Below are positions 10,791-22,552 of a DNA stretch of 64,000 bases, in pieces (the stretch's first letter is position 1; the number at the start of each line of letters is the position of its first letter). The position numbers and the translations under genes were made by a program. This DNA is from Amblyomma americanum (lineage: Eukaryota; Arthropoda; Arachnida; Ixodida; Ixodidae): the NCBI RefSeq assembly GCF_052857255.1, contig NC_135497.1:347588799-347652798 (forward strand), given 5' to 3'. The notes beneath the pieces are model-generated. The model was not told where the DNA came from and made no database searches. It saw nothing but the letters and a program-made list of their open reading frames with translations.

Positions 10791-11189
10791 TTAAGCGGAA
10801 GCTTTACTTGCCGCGAACTTGCGATTTCGCCGTGAAGTTGCTCCAAGGAGGCACATGACGCCCCAACGCGCGCCTTGCCGCGGAGCCGAACCGTTCTGGC
10901 CGGGCCGGCGGCGGCTGGCGCACTCGCCGCGAAACAGAGACGTGCTCCAAGGCTCGCCAGTGCGGTCAGATTGCGCCGAAGCCGCCGAACGCGTCGGCGG
11001 TAAAGCACAGTTGGAGTATAGAAGGTCTTGCTTTGGCCGACGTGACGTCGCTGTGCTGCGCGCGCGCAAGCGTTATGCCGGTGAATAAACGCGCCTTAAC
11101 AGAGCCTTCGCTTAACCGCTAACCAATGTATTCAGTGACGGCATCTATGGGAGCCACTGAAACCACCTGCACACTCACTGAATAAAAAA
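10791..11189. other. GC-rich stretch without a supported gene
   Basis: High GC at 10850-11000 and an aataaa at 11085-11090. Overlapping frames on both strands are open here, but this is expected of GC-rich DNA. An LTR end is possible but not shown. Confidence 0.3.
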
Positions 11190-11262
11190 AAACCTGTGCC
11201 GAGGCATGCAATTGAACCAGGGCCTTTGGCGTTTAAGGTGCAGATGCTACCACTTTAAAACG
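11190..11262 (-). repeat. tRNA-head short repeat with T-run (minus)
   Basis: On the minus strand the order is gtggtagcatctgcacc, then gccctggttcaattgcatgc (B-box-like), then gcacaggttttttttta. This matches the plus-strand unit at 2515-2625, including the T-run. Confidence 0.5.
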
Positions 11263-11401
11263 ATGGCGGAAGATTTAACCATGAATAATGGCGCTTCTAG
11301 TGAATGCACTCTTCCGATGCAGAAGTATCCGTGCTTTCACTACGTATATCTTGACCTAAGAGAGCTAGGCCATAAGCAATTTTCTTAAGAGCGTTAGCTC
11401 T

Positions 11402-11545
11402 TACTCATCGCGTTTCGATATTTCGTGAGGTCTGCTACCAACCTTGTCACAGCGCCATCTGTGGCAGCAACTACTCATCGCGTTTCGAGATTTCGTGAGT
11501 TCTCCTACCACCCTGAGATCAAAGCACCACCTGTTGCAGCAACTA
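11402..11545. repeat. Two-copy tandem repeat, about 71 bp
   Basis: Unit 1 (11402-11472) and unit 2 (11473-11545) both begin tactcatcgcgtttcga and end in a ...tg[tg]...gcagcaac block. They differ by several substitutions and small indels. Confidence 0.8.
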
Positions 11546-12521
11546 GAAAACAGTGCATCTCGCATTGAGACTTGTAGCGCGATATATAATAGCATTGTAG
11601 GAACAAGCACCTGCCGCGTACCATTGATGACTTCACGGACCAATTTGGTGCATAAAGGTGGAACTATGTGAGTATGACGTCAGGAGACGAAAAGGCGGCA
11701 TAGTTTCGGTTTCTCGAATCTAAGATGGCGGCCATTAAAATTGTTGTGCCCTCTCATCTCTTCCCCACCTCAGAAAAAAATATCCTACAAAGGGGAGGAA
11801 AACTGTCCGCTATGGGAGCGCTATACATGTCACATTCGTTCCGCTATATATACAACTGGCACCCATCCGAGACAGTTCTATACCGAATTTGGTAGGAAAA
11901 GAAAACCCAATGGGTTGTGGTATAGAAATAAAAGCACATTTAAATAATAGGAAACAATGTACACATGCAAATAATAATTGAAGCGTTACCTACCGCAATC
12001 CGAATTCCAGGCCCACCTTGACCCCCCAAAGAAGCAAATTTCGTTTGGGATGTATCTTGAGGGGTTGCAACCCGACAATGGGTAGACATGCATCGTAATT
12101 TATCTGATAGATGGCGCTAAGCGGCGATCGTTCCGCAAGGCGGCGTGCGTGCACGCGTAGCCGAGCATGGTGGCAATCCACCCCGTGTCAAACGGTATTA
12201 CATTCCTTTTCTCGATACGAGCGGCGTGTTCTTCTCCGCTGTCCTCGTCTAGTATCCAAAACATTTAACGCTCGTTACTTCAACGTCTTCCAGGCGGTGG
12301 CGGCCTTTTCTTAGCAGCCGAGCGCCATGATCTCTGAGTCACCGCGGCGGCAATGTACTGGTAACCTTGGCAGGAGTTCAAATGTAAATACACCATTCAC
12401 ATGGCACTAAGGCTGCATACTCGCCGTGAAGGTGAAATCATTAGTGTGTTCGAATGCCTGTCTGGAGCGAGACAGCAACATAAGAGACGTATGCTACCTG
12501 CAATGATAAATCGTATGACAC
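11546..12521. other. No supported gene; one small tRNA-like relic
   Basis: Around 12325-12352 there is a fragment (gagtcaccgcggcggc) resembling the SINE A-box in minus orientation. The rest shows no feature I can defend. Confidence 0.3.
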
Positions 12522-12767
12522 TCCAGCCGCAGTGGCCTAGTCGTTATGGCGCTCGGCTGCTGACCCGAAAGACGCTGGCTCGAACCTTGTCGGGGGGGTC
12601 GAATTTCCATGGAAGTGAAATTCCAGAAGCGCGTGTACTGTGCGATGTCAGTGCACTTTAAAGAACCAAAGGTGGTCGAAATTTCCGGACCCCTTCACTA
12701 CGGCGTCCCTAATAGCGTGAGTGAGTCGCTTAGGGACGTTAAACCCAATAAACCAACAAACCAAACC
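12522..12767 (+). repeat. Full-length SINE type 2 with 14-bp target duplication
   Basis: The tRNA head has an A-box (tggcctagtcgttatggcgc, 12533-12552) and a B-box (ggctcgaacctt, about 12579-12590). The body shares tgtgcgatgtcagtgcac with the Ruka-like SINE, then has its own 3' part (gggacgttaaacccaataaa) ending in caaaccaaacc. It is flanked by aaatcgtatgacac (12508-12521) and aaatcgcatgacac (12768-12781), which differ at one position. Confidence 0.9.
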
Positions 12768-12781
12768 AAATCGCATGACAC

Positions 12782-13039
12782 CACCCGCAGCGGTGAACGC
12801 CGACAAGTTGCGTAACAATTCTAACGCGATAGCGTTAATGATCTCCTGTCACAGAAAAACCGGTGAAAGCGTTTTTCACCGTTAGTGTTGGCATTGTAGC
12901 ACGATAATCTCGAAATTCAAAAAAAATCGCCAAAGCTAACTCAGTGTTCAACCTTCGAGCTTCAGCTACGGAAGGTGGTGAAAAGCATTTAATTAGCTAT
13001 ATATACAGAGGTGCTCAGGCAGAGGCCCCTAGTGGGTCT
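12782..13039. other. No recognisable feature
   Basis: A short spacer between the SINE and the LINE fragment; nothing seen. Confidence 0.35.
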
Positions 13040-13715
13040 CGTCCCTTATAACATAGAGGGCGGAGTCCCTTATTCCGGGACTCCGTTGAGCCTGACCGCG
13101 GCTCTGATTCACCGCACCTGGGCCTGTTGGGCCGATAGTTTCTGGCAGCCGAGCAGAGCCGCCTCCCAGTCCTGTCGGGTAGGTGATGGGGGGAGAGAAG
13201 GATTTCACCTGCATACCCAAAACATGTGAAATGTGCCGGCCACCTCCCCACAGAATGATCAGCGGCCGAAAAAAGAATCAATGTGCTTGAGAACCGTCGC
13301 GCACAGCAGGGTGTATCTAAAGAGTCTAAAGAGAGTTCGTTCGCCAGCTTTACCCCGTCCCTCCATAGGAACTGGGTAGCGCCGGTGTTCGGCGTGGTAG
13401 TGCTCAGCAATATCTTTAAGGAAAAGAAGAGGGCTGTGACCTGGGCTAAGGTTATTCCAAGGAACGACTGATGTCCGGTAAGTTAGTGCGCGGGGTGCCT
13501 CATGCGCTGCTTCGTTACTTGGCATGCCTTGGTGTCCGGGGACCCCTATGATTCAGCGATGAGTTCGATCGCAGTCGCGAGTACTGTGGCGCGGAAATCT
13601 GGTGTGCAAGTGGATTGATCCAACCGAACACTATGTTACGACAGGCTCGGCGAGAGTGTTTGAGGAATAATTTAGAGTCGGGATTGGAAGCTGCGAGGGC
13701 AATCGCTACCTCATT
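13040..13715 (-). pseudogene. I-like LINE fragment: end of RNase H and zinc region
   Basis: Minus-strand blocks are EVAIALAASNPDSKL (13680-13720), an RNase H end reading SNEAAHEAPRAL (13480-13520), a tyrosine-rich HYHAEHRRYPVP block (about 13375-13410), and a degraded zinc and C-terminal region down to 13040. Frames shift between blocks. It ends abruptly at 13716-13719, where the 3' tail of another LINE starts. Confidence 0.7.
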
Positions 13716-14915
13716 CGCATGGTGGTGGTGGTGGAAACCATTTATTGCAAAGTAATGCAGAGGGGGCAAACCCCTTGACATAGCACTTGGCAATCGTTAG
13801 GAGGCTGCCCTTACAGGGCAAAAGACAGCCCTTGGAGGAGTATCCGCTTCAGGGCGTCAGTAATTATCCGGCACTGGTCAGCAGCAGCGAAGCTGGCCAG
13901 GAAAGTCTCCCAGTATGACTCCGCCGTGGTTGGGGATGGAGGGTGTGGGAAGATAGGACATGTGAGGAGGGCGCGAAGAAAGTCTCCCGGTTTCCCGCAC
14001 AGCTAACAGGAAGAGAGAAATTGATCAGGGTAGCGGGCATGAAGGCGAATAGTGTAGGAAGCAGCGGGGGGGTCTAGATTCGGCGCCAGCTGGAGGCCTG
14101 GGTTAGGGTTAGGGAGGGAGTCGGTGGTGCGTAAACATGCCGGGTATCTCGGTAGTAGGTAAGAATATCTCTGAATGTAAGCAGAAGCTCCTGGTATAAT
14201 GGAGGAGGTCCAACTCATCCTGAAAGTCAGACCTCATGTGAAGGAGTGGACCTCCTCGTTACCCGGGAGGCCTCCGTGTGCGGGAGTCCGGATAAGGGCT
14301 ACGGGGAGGGTGTGGTGCCAGAAGCGTAGAAGCCAAGCCGGGGTGCGGGATATCAGGCCTTTGGCGAAATTGAATAGGGCGGATTTTGAGTCGGAGAGAA
14401 TTTTGGTGGCAGAGATGGATATGAGAGCTAGTGCATTGGGCGCTTCCTCGGCAGTTTCCGATGTGTTTGTGGTGACGGATCCTGATGCGATTAGTCGGGT
14501 CTGATTATTAGCGACGGCGAGAGCCATGCGGGAGCCCGACGAATACGCTATCGCGTCCACGTAGGCTACCTCGGAACTGTTGCCGTAGAGCTTGTGCAGG
14601 GCTTTTTGGCGTGGGCTGCCCTGCATTCTCAGTCGTTCTCGCAGTTCATGTTCTTAGGGATTGGAAGGATGATGAGATGGGAGCGTAGGTCTGGAGTTAG
14701 GGGAAACCCTTCGGTAGGATGGGTGATCGAGGTGATGCCTCGCTGACGGAGTGGAGTGTGGCCTGCGGCGGTACTCGACAGGCGAGTCAGCTGTGCTGTT
14801 AGAGTGGCTTCTGCCATCTCCTCAATCGTGTTGTGGGCTGTGTTGCACGTCATGCACGGCTCGTACGGCTTGGTTAGAACGTGGATTTGTTTTTCATGTG
14901 GTCTTTCACATGATA
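13716..14915 (-). pseudogene. 5'-truncated I-like LINE with (CCA)n tail
   Basis: The minus-strand 3' end is a CCA repeat (ggtggtggtgg at 13719-13732) next to AATAAA (plus 13740-13745). Moving upstream come the RNase H blocks of frame 14234-14626: AYVDAIAYSSGSRMALAV, TAEEAPNALAL, ILSDSKSALFNFAKG and TPAHGGLPGNEEVH. Then comes the linker HNTIEEMAEATLTAQLTRLS (about 14780-14840). It is broken into several frames. The left end abuts the other LINE fragment inside its RNase H, which suggests nesting, but no clean target duplication is visible. Confidence 0.75.
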
Positions 14916-14917
14916 TT

Positions 14918-15147
14918 AAAACAGCGAACCCGGCCACGGCGGCCACGCTTACGATTGAGGCGAAACGCAAAGGCGCCCGTGTGCTGTGTAATGTCAGTAC
15001 AAGTTAAATATTCCCAGGGGGTCGAAATTATTGTGGAGGCCTCCACTACAACACCTCTTTCTGCCTTTCTTATCTCACTCTTTACTTTATACTTTCCTTA
15101 CGGGACGGTTCAGATGTCCACCAAGATGCGAGACGGATACTGCATAA
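14918..15147 (+). repeat. Ruka-like SINE, 5' truncated
   Basis: Starts at a B-box remnant (gcgaacccggcc) and continues with gtgctgtgtaatgtcagtac, ggtcgaaattattgtgga and a degraded 3' end (gcgagacggatactgcata). Confidence 0.75.
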
Positions 15148-15550
15148 TTGTTGTCATGTATGAGGAATTTGACTATTGTTCACGATGTCATATGTGGTAT
15201 CTGTTTACTTAAAAGGCCCAGGTGTATCAGGGTGCTGATTCATTTCTATTATTGTGTTGGAATTATTTAAACGACTTCCGTCCTTTCAACAGAAAGTTGG
15301 AATCTGGCCTTATAAATGTGGTCTTCTGTGTTGACTCTCCCTTCCTGGTGGGCAATTTCATGGCCCCTGGACACCATATTTTAATGTCGCCGGCCTAGGA
15401 TGTGTGATATGCATGTGAGCCAGCATGTGCAATGCATACGCAATTTCCTCAAGGGTTGTACATCCGGCTTCATAGATTGTGCAGTCACTCTCCTTCCCAG
15501 CGGACATTATTCATTGAACACCTCATAGTTTGATTACATCCCACACCGTA
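15148..15550. other. No recognisable feature
   Basis: No gene, RNA or repeat that I can support. Confidence 0.35.
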
Positions 15551-16441
15551 TTTAATATATGTATGACCGCCCTGTTTGCCACGGATCTCCGAGAAGAACA
15601 CTCGGACCGAAAGAATGGACTAGGCGACAGGTGTACACACACCGACGCAGATTTAATTCCCCCTACGTGACACACACTAGAACACAAAACTAACGAAACT
15701 GACACAAAACACAAAGACTATAAATTCACACTACCCGGGCACACTGCTACCAGCGTCTACTACTAGCGTTCTACTATTAGTGGTCGGCGTTCGTGCTCAC
15801 GGTTGGTTCGGAGCGGCTGCGGCCTTGTATGGACTCAGTAGCCGGCGCCGAGGCGGCATTCGACGTGCTTGTGCTGGTGTCGCTGGCGGCGTCGCTCGCT
15901 GCGTCGTACAAGCTCCCGGTCCAAGCGCCCGTGGAGGTGATGCCGGTGTTTTTGGCGTTGGGGGCACCACCCGGATTGGTGGAAACAGCTCTGGAGACAC
16001 CCCTGGCCGTAGCAGGTGGTAGCGTCCTCCGTTGACTCCCCGGAACGGGCTCAGGAACCGCAGGAAGTCCGTGATGCAAAGCCGTTGAACGCGAGCTCAC
16101 CGGTGCAATAGCCGGCGTCGCTCTCTTCCAGCCGAAGTGTCCCTGACCCGCCGGTTCCTCCGCTTCTCTGTTCTTCCCCCCGTGCCTCACTCTCCCTCGC
16201 CCTTTTATAGCTTTGGCGTTAGTCCACGTAAGCCTTGTCGTCGTCGTCTTCTTCTTTTTCTCTTCTCCAGCAATCATCTCTTCTCCACCTCACCGAATGC
16301 TTCTCCACCAAGCATCTCTCTCCACATCGCCGAATGCTTCTTCTTCATATTTATTCTTCTACCGTCTTCTTCACGTCGTCCACGTCGTCCTCTTCACACG
16401 TCTTTCCTTCATAATTTTATTTTAGACTCTTTAATATATGT
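15551..16441 (-). mobile_element. Candidate 867-bp insertion flanked by 12-bp direct repeats
   Basis: The perfect direct repeat tttaatatatgt at 15551-15562 and 16430-16441 encloses 867 bases whose base use differs from both sides. The inside holds a minus-strand TATA-like ctataaaagg (plus 16201-16210) and a 166-codon minus-strand open frame (15777-16277). That frame is rich in S, T, A and K and has no domain I recognise. Pyrimidine-rich repeats (tcttctt, cgtcgtc) fill 16230-16400. It could be a solo LTR-like or retroposed unit, but the ends are not TG...CA and no poly(A) is seen. Confidence 0.35.
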
Positions 16442-16749
16442 GACGCTGGCCCCCTCTCTCAAGTTTTTCCATGAAAAACTGCTCACGATATACTCATCTT
16501 CAAGGCATCCAGCCAACCGACTATCTTCTGTGTCGATTCTGGACCCAGCACACAACATACCGCAGATATCCAGAACACACCAAAAGCACACCGCCAACAC
16601 TAAAAATTCACTAGAAACCCCCTACTTTGGCTGGTTGCCTGTTTCCGCAATCAAAACAAGTTTTAGTCATTAAAGCATAATGTTCTATCACTTATAAACA
16701 AATATCCAAAGAAATTTTTTCCATCTAAAAAAGAATGTAAAAAAATATT
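16442..16749. other. No recognisable feature
   Basis: AT-rich spacer; nothing supported. Confidence 0.35.
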
Positions 16750-17125
16750 TCTGTAACCTCGACTGAACTCTTACGTGTCACTCTGATTTGATGTATCTTG
16801 CCTTGGTTTTATAGTGTCTAATTGTTCTTTGACCGTGTGCTTCCATATCACCTAATAATTTTTCTTTTTGTCTCACTGTTTGTTTCATGCATATACACGC
16901 TTTTGAGACCTGCTTTATAGACCATATATTTTCAATGTGATCTTTGATGATTGCGGTTTTCTTTCTTTTGTTGATAATCTGGGTCGACTGCTGTCTTGTA
17001 AGGTAGCCCCTGGGCCGTCGTCATGTTGCGTAGTGCAACTTTTAGTCCAGGGGACCATTCAGAGTTTGCGTTTGTGCCGCTCCGGAAAATAAACGAATTG
17101 AATTGAATCGAATTAAAAATTCGTA
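16750..17125 (+). repeat. LINE 3' UTR relic with AATAAA and GAATT repeat tail
   Basis: The last part reads ctccggaaaataaacgaatt followed by repeated gaattgaatc units. An AATAAA (17088-17093) followed by a short pentamer tail is the usual 3' end of a LINE. No coding region is preserved, and the left border is a guess. Confidence 0.5.
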
Positions 17126-17460
17126 GAAAACCTGCGCAAAACTTAGTGTGAAGAAAGCACATTTAACTACATCAGCGACTTTTTGCAACATAGACAAGCC
17201 CACATTGGAATTGCTGATATTAGTTCCAGCCAATTAATATGGTGGGAAGAAGAGGAAGACGACGCTGCTCGATCTGTTGTCACCTCAGCTCAGTAATTTT
17301 GCCTTGTTTTCTAGTTATTACCTAGGTTATTTCCATCTTTGGAAGACGGCCGCGTATTTAAGGCGGTACTGTCCCTACGGGAAGGGTACGGCAGCTCCGG
17401 CGCCGGTATCCTTAAAGGGACAGCGCCATCCGAAGGAGCCCAGTGGGGCGGAGGCGCCCA

Positions 17461-18659
17461 TGGCATCACATGGCGGGGATCTGCCAGTCATCAGGGACGT
17501 CCAGCAGTGCAGTGCGTCATCATCGCTCAGTGGGGACGACTCAACTATCGTCGCCTCTGACGAGGAAGTGGCTGACATGGCGGAAATGGACAACGATGGC
17601 TTCAAAGTGGTGAGTCATCGGAAGCACCGGACAGTCGGCATCCCAGTGATAGTTCAGCCAAAAGAAAAAGGAGTTGACTTCAGAGAGTGGAACCCTATCA
17701 GGCTGTTCGATGATATTAAAGTACTACTGGGATCTGCTCCGATTCGCAGTCGCTTCACAACGCAAGGGGCTCTTCATCTAGATATCTCAACAGAAGAGCA
17801 AGTAGACATTCTTCTGCGGTGCTCTCAGATCGGTGCCATACGAGTTCAAGCCCGGATGCCACACTCCTACATGACTAACACATGTGTTATAAGGGGAGTA
17901 CCAGTGTGGTATTCGAAAAGTGCCCTTCTTGACTACTTGAAACCGCAAGGAGTTCTGCACGTGCGACGGTTAATGCGCCGGGTGGAGCCTGGAGGACAAC
18001 AATGGGCAGCGAAGCCTACAAACTCTATTGTGCTAACGTTTGCTCCCAACACCGATCGCCCTGGAATAATTGACCTTGGTTTCACCAAACATGCAGTCCA
18101 CGAGTTCGTTGAAGCTCCTCCCCGGTGCTTCAGGTGGCAACGCTTTGGACATGTAGCGAGAGTTTGCAACAAAGATCAACGTTGCAAGCGGTGTGGTGGT
18201 GGCCATGATTACAAAGAGTGCAAGGCAGAGTTTGCTTGCGCTAATTGTGGAGGTGACCATCCAGCGACTTTCAGTGGCTGCACATTCCGTGTAAGCGCCT
18301 TACACCGTCGCAAGTCCTTCATTAGTGGCCCCAAACCACAACCTACTGAGAAGCCGATACATGGAAGTGAAGAGTTCACTGCGCTCGAGTCGCAAGCTCG
18401 GGACGCGGTAGCAAGCGACGTCGCTGCACGACCTGATCCGAGCAAGTCGGAAACGGCCTCCGAGGGTGCGTTGGCTGTTCGATCTGCTTCTGCAAAAAGT
18501 GTCCATGTTCCTCAGCGACCAGATCACTGCAAGACTCGACAACATGGAGGACATCCCCTTGCCTTAAAAGAGATGCAGACACCAGCTACCGTGGCCAAGA
18601 GTGGGTCCCAGTCCCCGTCTTTTGTCGAAGTGGTGCGCCAGTGCGTGCAGCAAAATTAG
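17461..18659 (+). CDS. LINE ORF1: gag-like nucleic-acid binding protein with CCHC knuckles
   Basis: The frame is open from 17277, but the ATG at 17461 (MASHGGDLPV) is the more natural start because the earlier part has UTR-like composition. About 400 residues follow. An RRM-like middle region (IRLFDDIKVLLG..., and VWYSKSALLDYLKPQGVLHVRRL) leads into three zinc knuckles. Knuckle 1 reads CFRWQRFGHVARVC, with W where the family has the second Cys. Knuckle 2 is CKRCGGGHDYKEC and knuckle 3 is CANCGGDHPATFSGC. In this class ORF1 coats the element RNA. The frame is complete, so the lost cysteine is the only obvious lesion. Confidence 0.85.
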
Positions 18660-18861
18660 GAGCTCAAAAGCCGGAATCTCTCCGACCTTCTACGCGTTTT
18701 GTTTGATGTCCTGCGTTCATTTAGCCAAGCGATGCAGCCTGGCACTTTGAAGAACCTTATACAGCTGGTGCTTTCCATTTAGACCTTGATCACCGCCTTC
18801 GCAGAGAACTTCAACTCCTAGATGGCTAGTTTTCTTCAACCTGTTGCAACTAAAACCCTAG

Positions 18862-21800
18862 AAAAGTGCCGTTTATCATACAATGGAACTGCGCTGGGAT
18901 TATAAGTCGATTAGCAGAACTAAAATTGGTCTTGAAAGAGAACTGTGTTCCAGTACTGGCCCTCTCGGAGGCTGGCTTGCCAAGCGGGAGGTCTTAGCCG
19001 GGATACGTCGCCCACAAGAATTGCAGCATCAAGTCTTTTTCCGCGGGAATTGCCGCCCTTTACATACGAAGGAAGATTCCTCATGTGGCTTTGAACGTCA
19101 CCGATCTTAGCACCGACAGTATTGAGGTAGTGGCTGTGAGGATTCGGCTCGCCTTCCGAACTCTGTCCATTGCATCAGTATACGTGCCCGCGGAAGAAGG
19201 TCGATATGGCTTTGTTTCTCCAGCAACTTTGTGAGCGCTGCCCAGCACCGAGGTGACTTCAACGCCCACCACCCTGCCTGGGGTGACAGGAACACAGATC
19301 CTCGCGGACGCCAACTAGTAGAAGTCATCGACAGTTTGGACCTGTGCGTGGCCAATGACGGAAGTTCCACTTTCTTTCGGCCTCCAGCCTCACCCACATC
19401 TATAGACCTAACCTTACATTCACCTGACGTCCGTGTGCAGTGGTCAACTAGAGCTGACCGAATGGGAAGTGATCACTACCCGATATTTGTGTTTACTGCC
19501 GACTTCCATCTGCGTGGTCCTAAAATTTGCCATGTTGTTAATTGGGACAAATACAGGGAGCACTTAGCCTGTGTTTCCGGTGATGTGACAGACAAAATAA
19601 TTTATGCTAAGATGGCTGCTACCACGGCGCTCAAGCTAGCTGATCATTTTCCGACTCCGGATTTAAAACTCAGGAACCTCTGCGCAGCGCGCAGAAGGGC
19701 GGAGCGACAACTGTTGCGGAAGGACGACAGAGCCTTGAAGACAACTTTCAACAGGCTCAACTCTGCCATTAGACGTCATGCGAACAAGCTCTGTAGGTCC
19801 CAGTGGGCATCCATTTGCGCTATTTTGACTGTTTTCTCACCGATAACGAGAATTTGGCGTGTCGTTGACAGTCCTGCTGGTGGCTCTCGTCCGAGTAAAC
19901 CTTTCGAGGCGCTTGCATTGCGCACGCAGAAACATCTCGTGTGCTTGGCAGAGGAATTTGCGGATGCATTTGTAAATTCCAGACCAGGCATTCGTCCCTG
20001 CGCTCTACCTGCTACGTCTCCTTCTGTTATGGACGCCCCGTTCACACTTCGAGAACTACAGACAGCGCTCAGCAGCCTGCGGCGTCGCTGTGCACCAGGT
20101 CTTGACGGCATTACCAATCAAATGTTACAGAACCTGCCTCTGGAACACCGTAAGATGCTCGTAACCTATCTCAATCGAGTGTGGGAGTCTGGTGACGTTC
20201 CCCCATCATGGAAGGTGGCTTGTGTAGGCCCACTGCTGAAGGCCAGCAAAGAGATGACAGACGCGGCCTCGTATCGTCCTGTATCGCTGACTTCGTGTGT
20301 GGCTAAGCTCATGGAGAAGATGGCAAGTAAGAGTTTGTCTTGGTGGCTTGAGGATAGAAGGTCACTACCAACATGCATGACTGAATTCCGCACAGGTTTA
20401 AGCGCGCAAGATAGCGTCCTGGACTTGATAAGCCACATTGAACAACAGAGTGCTTTTGGACTTTCAACACTAGCTATTTTCCTAGACGTATCAAAGGCTT
20501 ATGATAGCGTCTTCCAGAGCTCAATACTGAATAGTCTGCAGGTCATAGGCGTACAGGGCTATCTTCTGCGATTCATTCACTCATTTCTCAGTGATCGTAA
20601 ATTTAGAGTGCGGTTAGGCAGTACAATGAGCTCCGAAAGGGCGGTATCGCGAGGGGTACCTCAGGCTAGTGTCCTGTCCCCAATGCTCTTTAATGTTGTC
20701 ATGGCTGGTCTTCCCGCAAAAGTGCAAAAACATTGTAGGTATGTCCATATGTCGATATATGCAGACGACATTTGTCTTTGGTTAACCGGATATCAACACA
20801 AACGCTTAGCTCTATTAGCGCGACAGGCCATGCTTTCAGTTAAAAGTTACCTTCAAGGTGTTGGGTTGACTCTCTGGATGGAAAAATCTGGCTTCGTCCT
20901 GTTTCCAGGTAGGGGACGACGGCATGCGCGGCTGAGCATAGACCTTGATCAGTCTTTCCTTCGTCAGGTTAACCACATACGTTTTTTGGGCGTCACTATT
21001 GACTCACGTCTACAGTGGCGACGAGCTGTGGACTCGATTGTGGCTTCACTATCTTCGCGTCTCAATGTGCTTCGTAGAGTTGCTAGTGAGCAATGGGGAA
21101 ACCATCCTGCTTCAATGATCAGGCTTCACGATGCCCTGGTGACAAGCCGCATAATGTACCAGCTCCATTTAATTCCCCCCTCGGTATCGCAGCTGGAACG
21201 CCTTGAGGTTTTGCACAGAATGGGACTAAGGAGGGCTCTCGGCGTTCCGCAGGCTGCTCCAAACAATGCAGTACTGTATGAGTCTCAATCGAAACCTCTT
21301 CGGCTAGCCGCTTCACAAAGACTTTTGCTGCAAATTGGCCGCCTCAGAGAGACTGTTGCCGGGAGAGCGCTTCTACAGCGCCTTCGAAAGAGATCTGAGT
21401 CCCGGGCGTACTTGGCTTTAAATACTCTTCGTTCTCTGGGTCTCGACCTTCGAGATCGACCTAAGACGTTGAAGCCACCTTGGTCTTTTCCGAGCCTCGC
21501 TTGTTCCTTGACAATTCCCCAGGTTCGCGCTAAGCGGAATTCTCCTTTAGCGGCAATGCGTTCGCTCGTACTGGAACATCTTGAGACCGAATATGCCAGT
21601 CACCTTCAAATTTTTACAGACGGCTCTGTGGACAAGGTCAGAGGATCTAGTGCAGCTGCTTTTCATATTCCATCTTTGAAGTATGATTGGTCTGTTCGTT
21701 TTACTAAAGTCGTGTCCTCCACAATGGCCGAAAGCGTTGCCATTGAGGCAGCTCTAAAGAAGCTACGGTGTTGTACGCCTCAACCTACTGTCATAATTAC

Positions 21801-22419
21801 GGATTCAAAATCTGCCCTTCAAACGTTAGAGTACGGGTTCCCCACTGATGCCTTGAGTCTTGAATCCCTACGTTTGGTGCCGAATCTCCATAGCAAAGGC
21901 TTCTCTATACGTTTTCAATGGGTGCCCTCGCACATAGGTGTCTTAGGCAACGAGATAGCAGACAACCTCGCCCATACAGCTCTCTCCGGGATTCCAGTAC
22001 ATAGAGTCCCACATGAAGTCAAGCAAATGTTCAGAGATGTGGTGTTGTGCAGTTCTTTGTGGAGCTCTCCTCATCAGCCATGTGTGACCAAGGGTCTCAA
22101 AAGGTACCAAGCCACTTTGCTGCACCGCGTTCGCACGGATTCTGCTCGTATGCCGGCGTGGATGTATAAGACTGGCCTAGCGTTGTCACCATTGTGTTCA
22201 ACGTATGCTGTGTGTGGTGACATAGAACATTACCTCTTGTGCTGTACATTGTGGAACGCGGAACGGGCTATGTTATTCGGATCCCTCAAGAAGGCAGGAG
22301 TTCCTCACAGTTCTCTTCAGGACATTGTTTTCCCGCGCGGGAGCCAGTCGAGTAGAAGGGATGCTTCTCGCCTTCTTCTACTTTACCTGCAGGACACGGA
22401 TTTGGCCTCCACATGGTGA
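18862..22419 (+). pseudogene. LINE ORF2: endonuclease, reverse transcriptase, RNase H
   Basis: The apurinic-type endonuclease starts at IIQWNCAGIISRL (about 18870). It is broken by a TAG at 18995-18997 and a frame change near 19210. From 19231 the frame is open for 1062 codons. Endonuclease end: RGDFNAHHPAWGD (the GDFN motif) and MGSDHYPIF (the SDH motif). RT: CAPGLDGITNQML, SYRPVSLTS, FLDVSKAYDSV, RGVPQASVLSPMLFN and the catalytic YADD at 20758-20769. RNase H: IFTDGSVD, MAESVAIEAAL, ITDSKSALQTL and WVPSHIGVLGNEIADNLAH. It closes with a CxxC...H...C region (YAVCGDIEHYLLCC). The Asp, Glu and YADD residues of RT and RNase H look intact, so this half may still fold. The endonuclease does not read through. 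Confidence 0.88.
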
Positions 22420-22552
22420 CCTCAGGAGTGTCTGGGTTTTTGCGGACAGTGTTTCTGTGATTTCTATTTAAGTGTCGCTACGGTGGAGCAATTGCCGGCA
22501 GCAACTGCAAGGCTAATCCCACCGGTAGCTTACAACCACTCAACTCAAATCC

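Larger units (their letters stand above)
17231..22547 (+). mobile_element. Near full-length I-like LINE with ORF1, ORF2 and 3' UTR
   Basis: The longest element in the first half. It has a short 5' leader with a gaagaggaagacgacg start, a zinc-knuckle ORF1, a spacer of about 200 bases, ORF2 (endonuclease, RT, RNase H, zinc region), and a 3' UTR. The 3' UTR ends in the block aaggctaatcccacc...caaccactcaactcaa (22508-22547), which recurs as an isolated 3' end at 59276-59340. An RNase H placed after RT points to the I superfamily. Only a few lesions separate it from an intact copy. Confidence 0.85.

Noticed and set aside
10819..11088. GC-rich overlapping frames on both strands
   Set aside because: Open frames on both strands are expected from high GC; no motif in any of them.
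14100..14120. Telomere-like ttaggg repeats
   Set aside because: Only two units, inside a LINE coding remnant; a chance match.
15777..16277. 166-codon minus-strand frame as a host gene
   Set aside because: Low-complexity S/T/A/K-rich product with no motif; overlapping frames on the other strand are just as long. Kept only as part of the candidate insertion.
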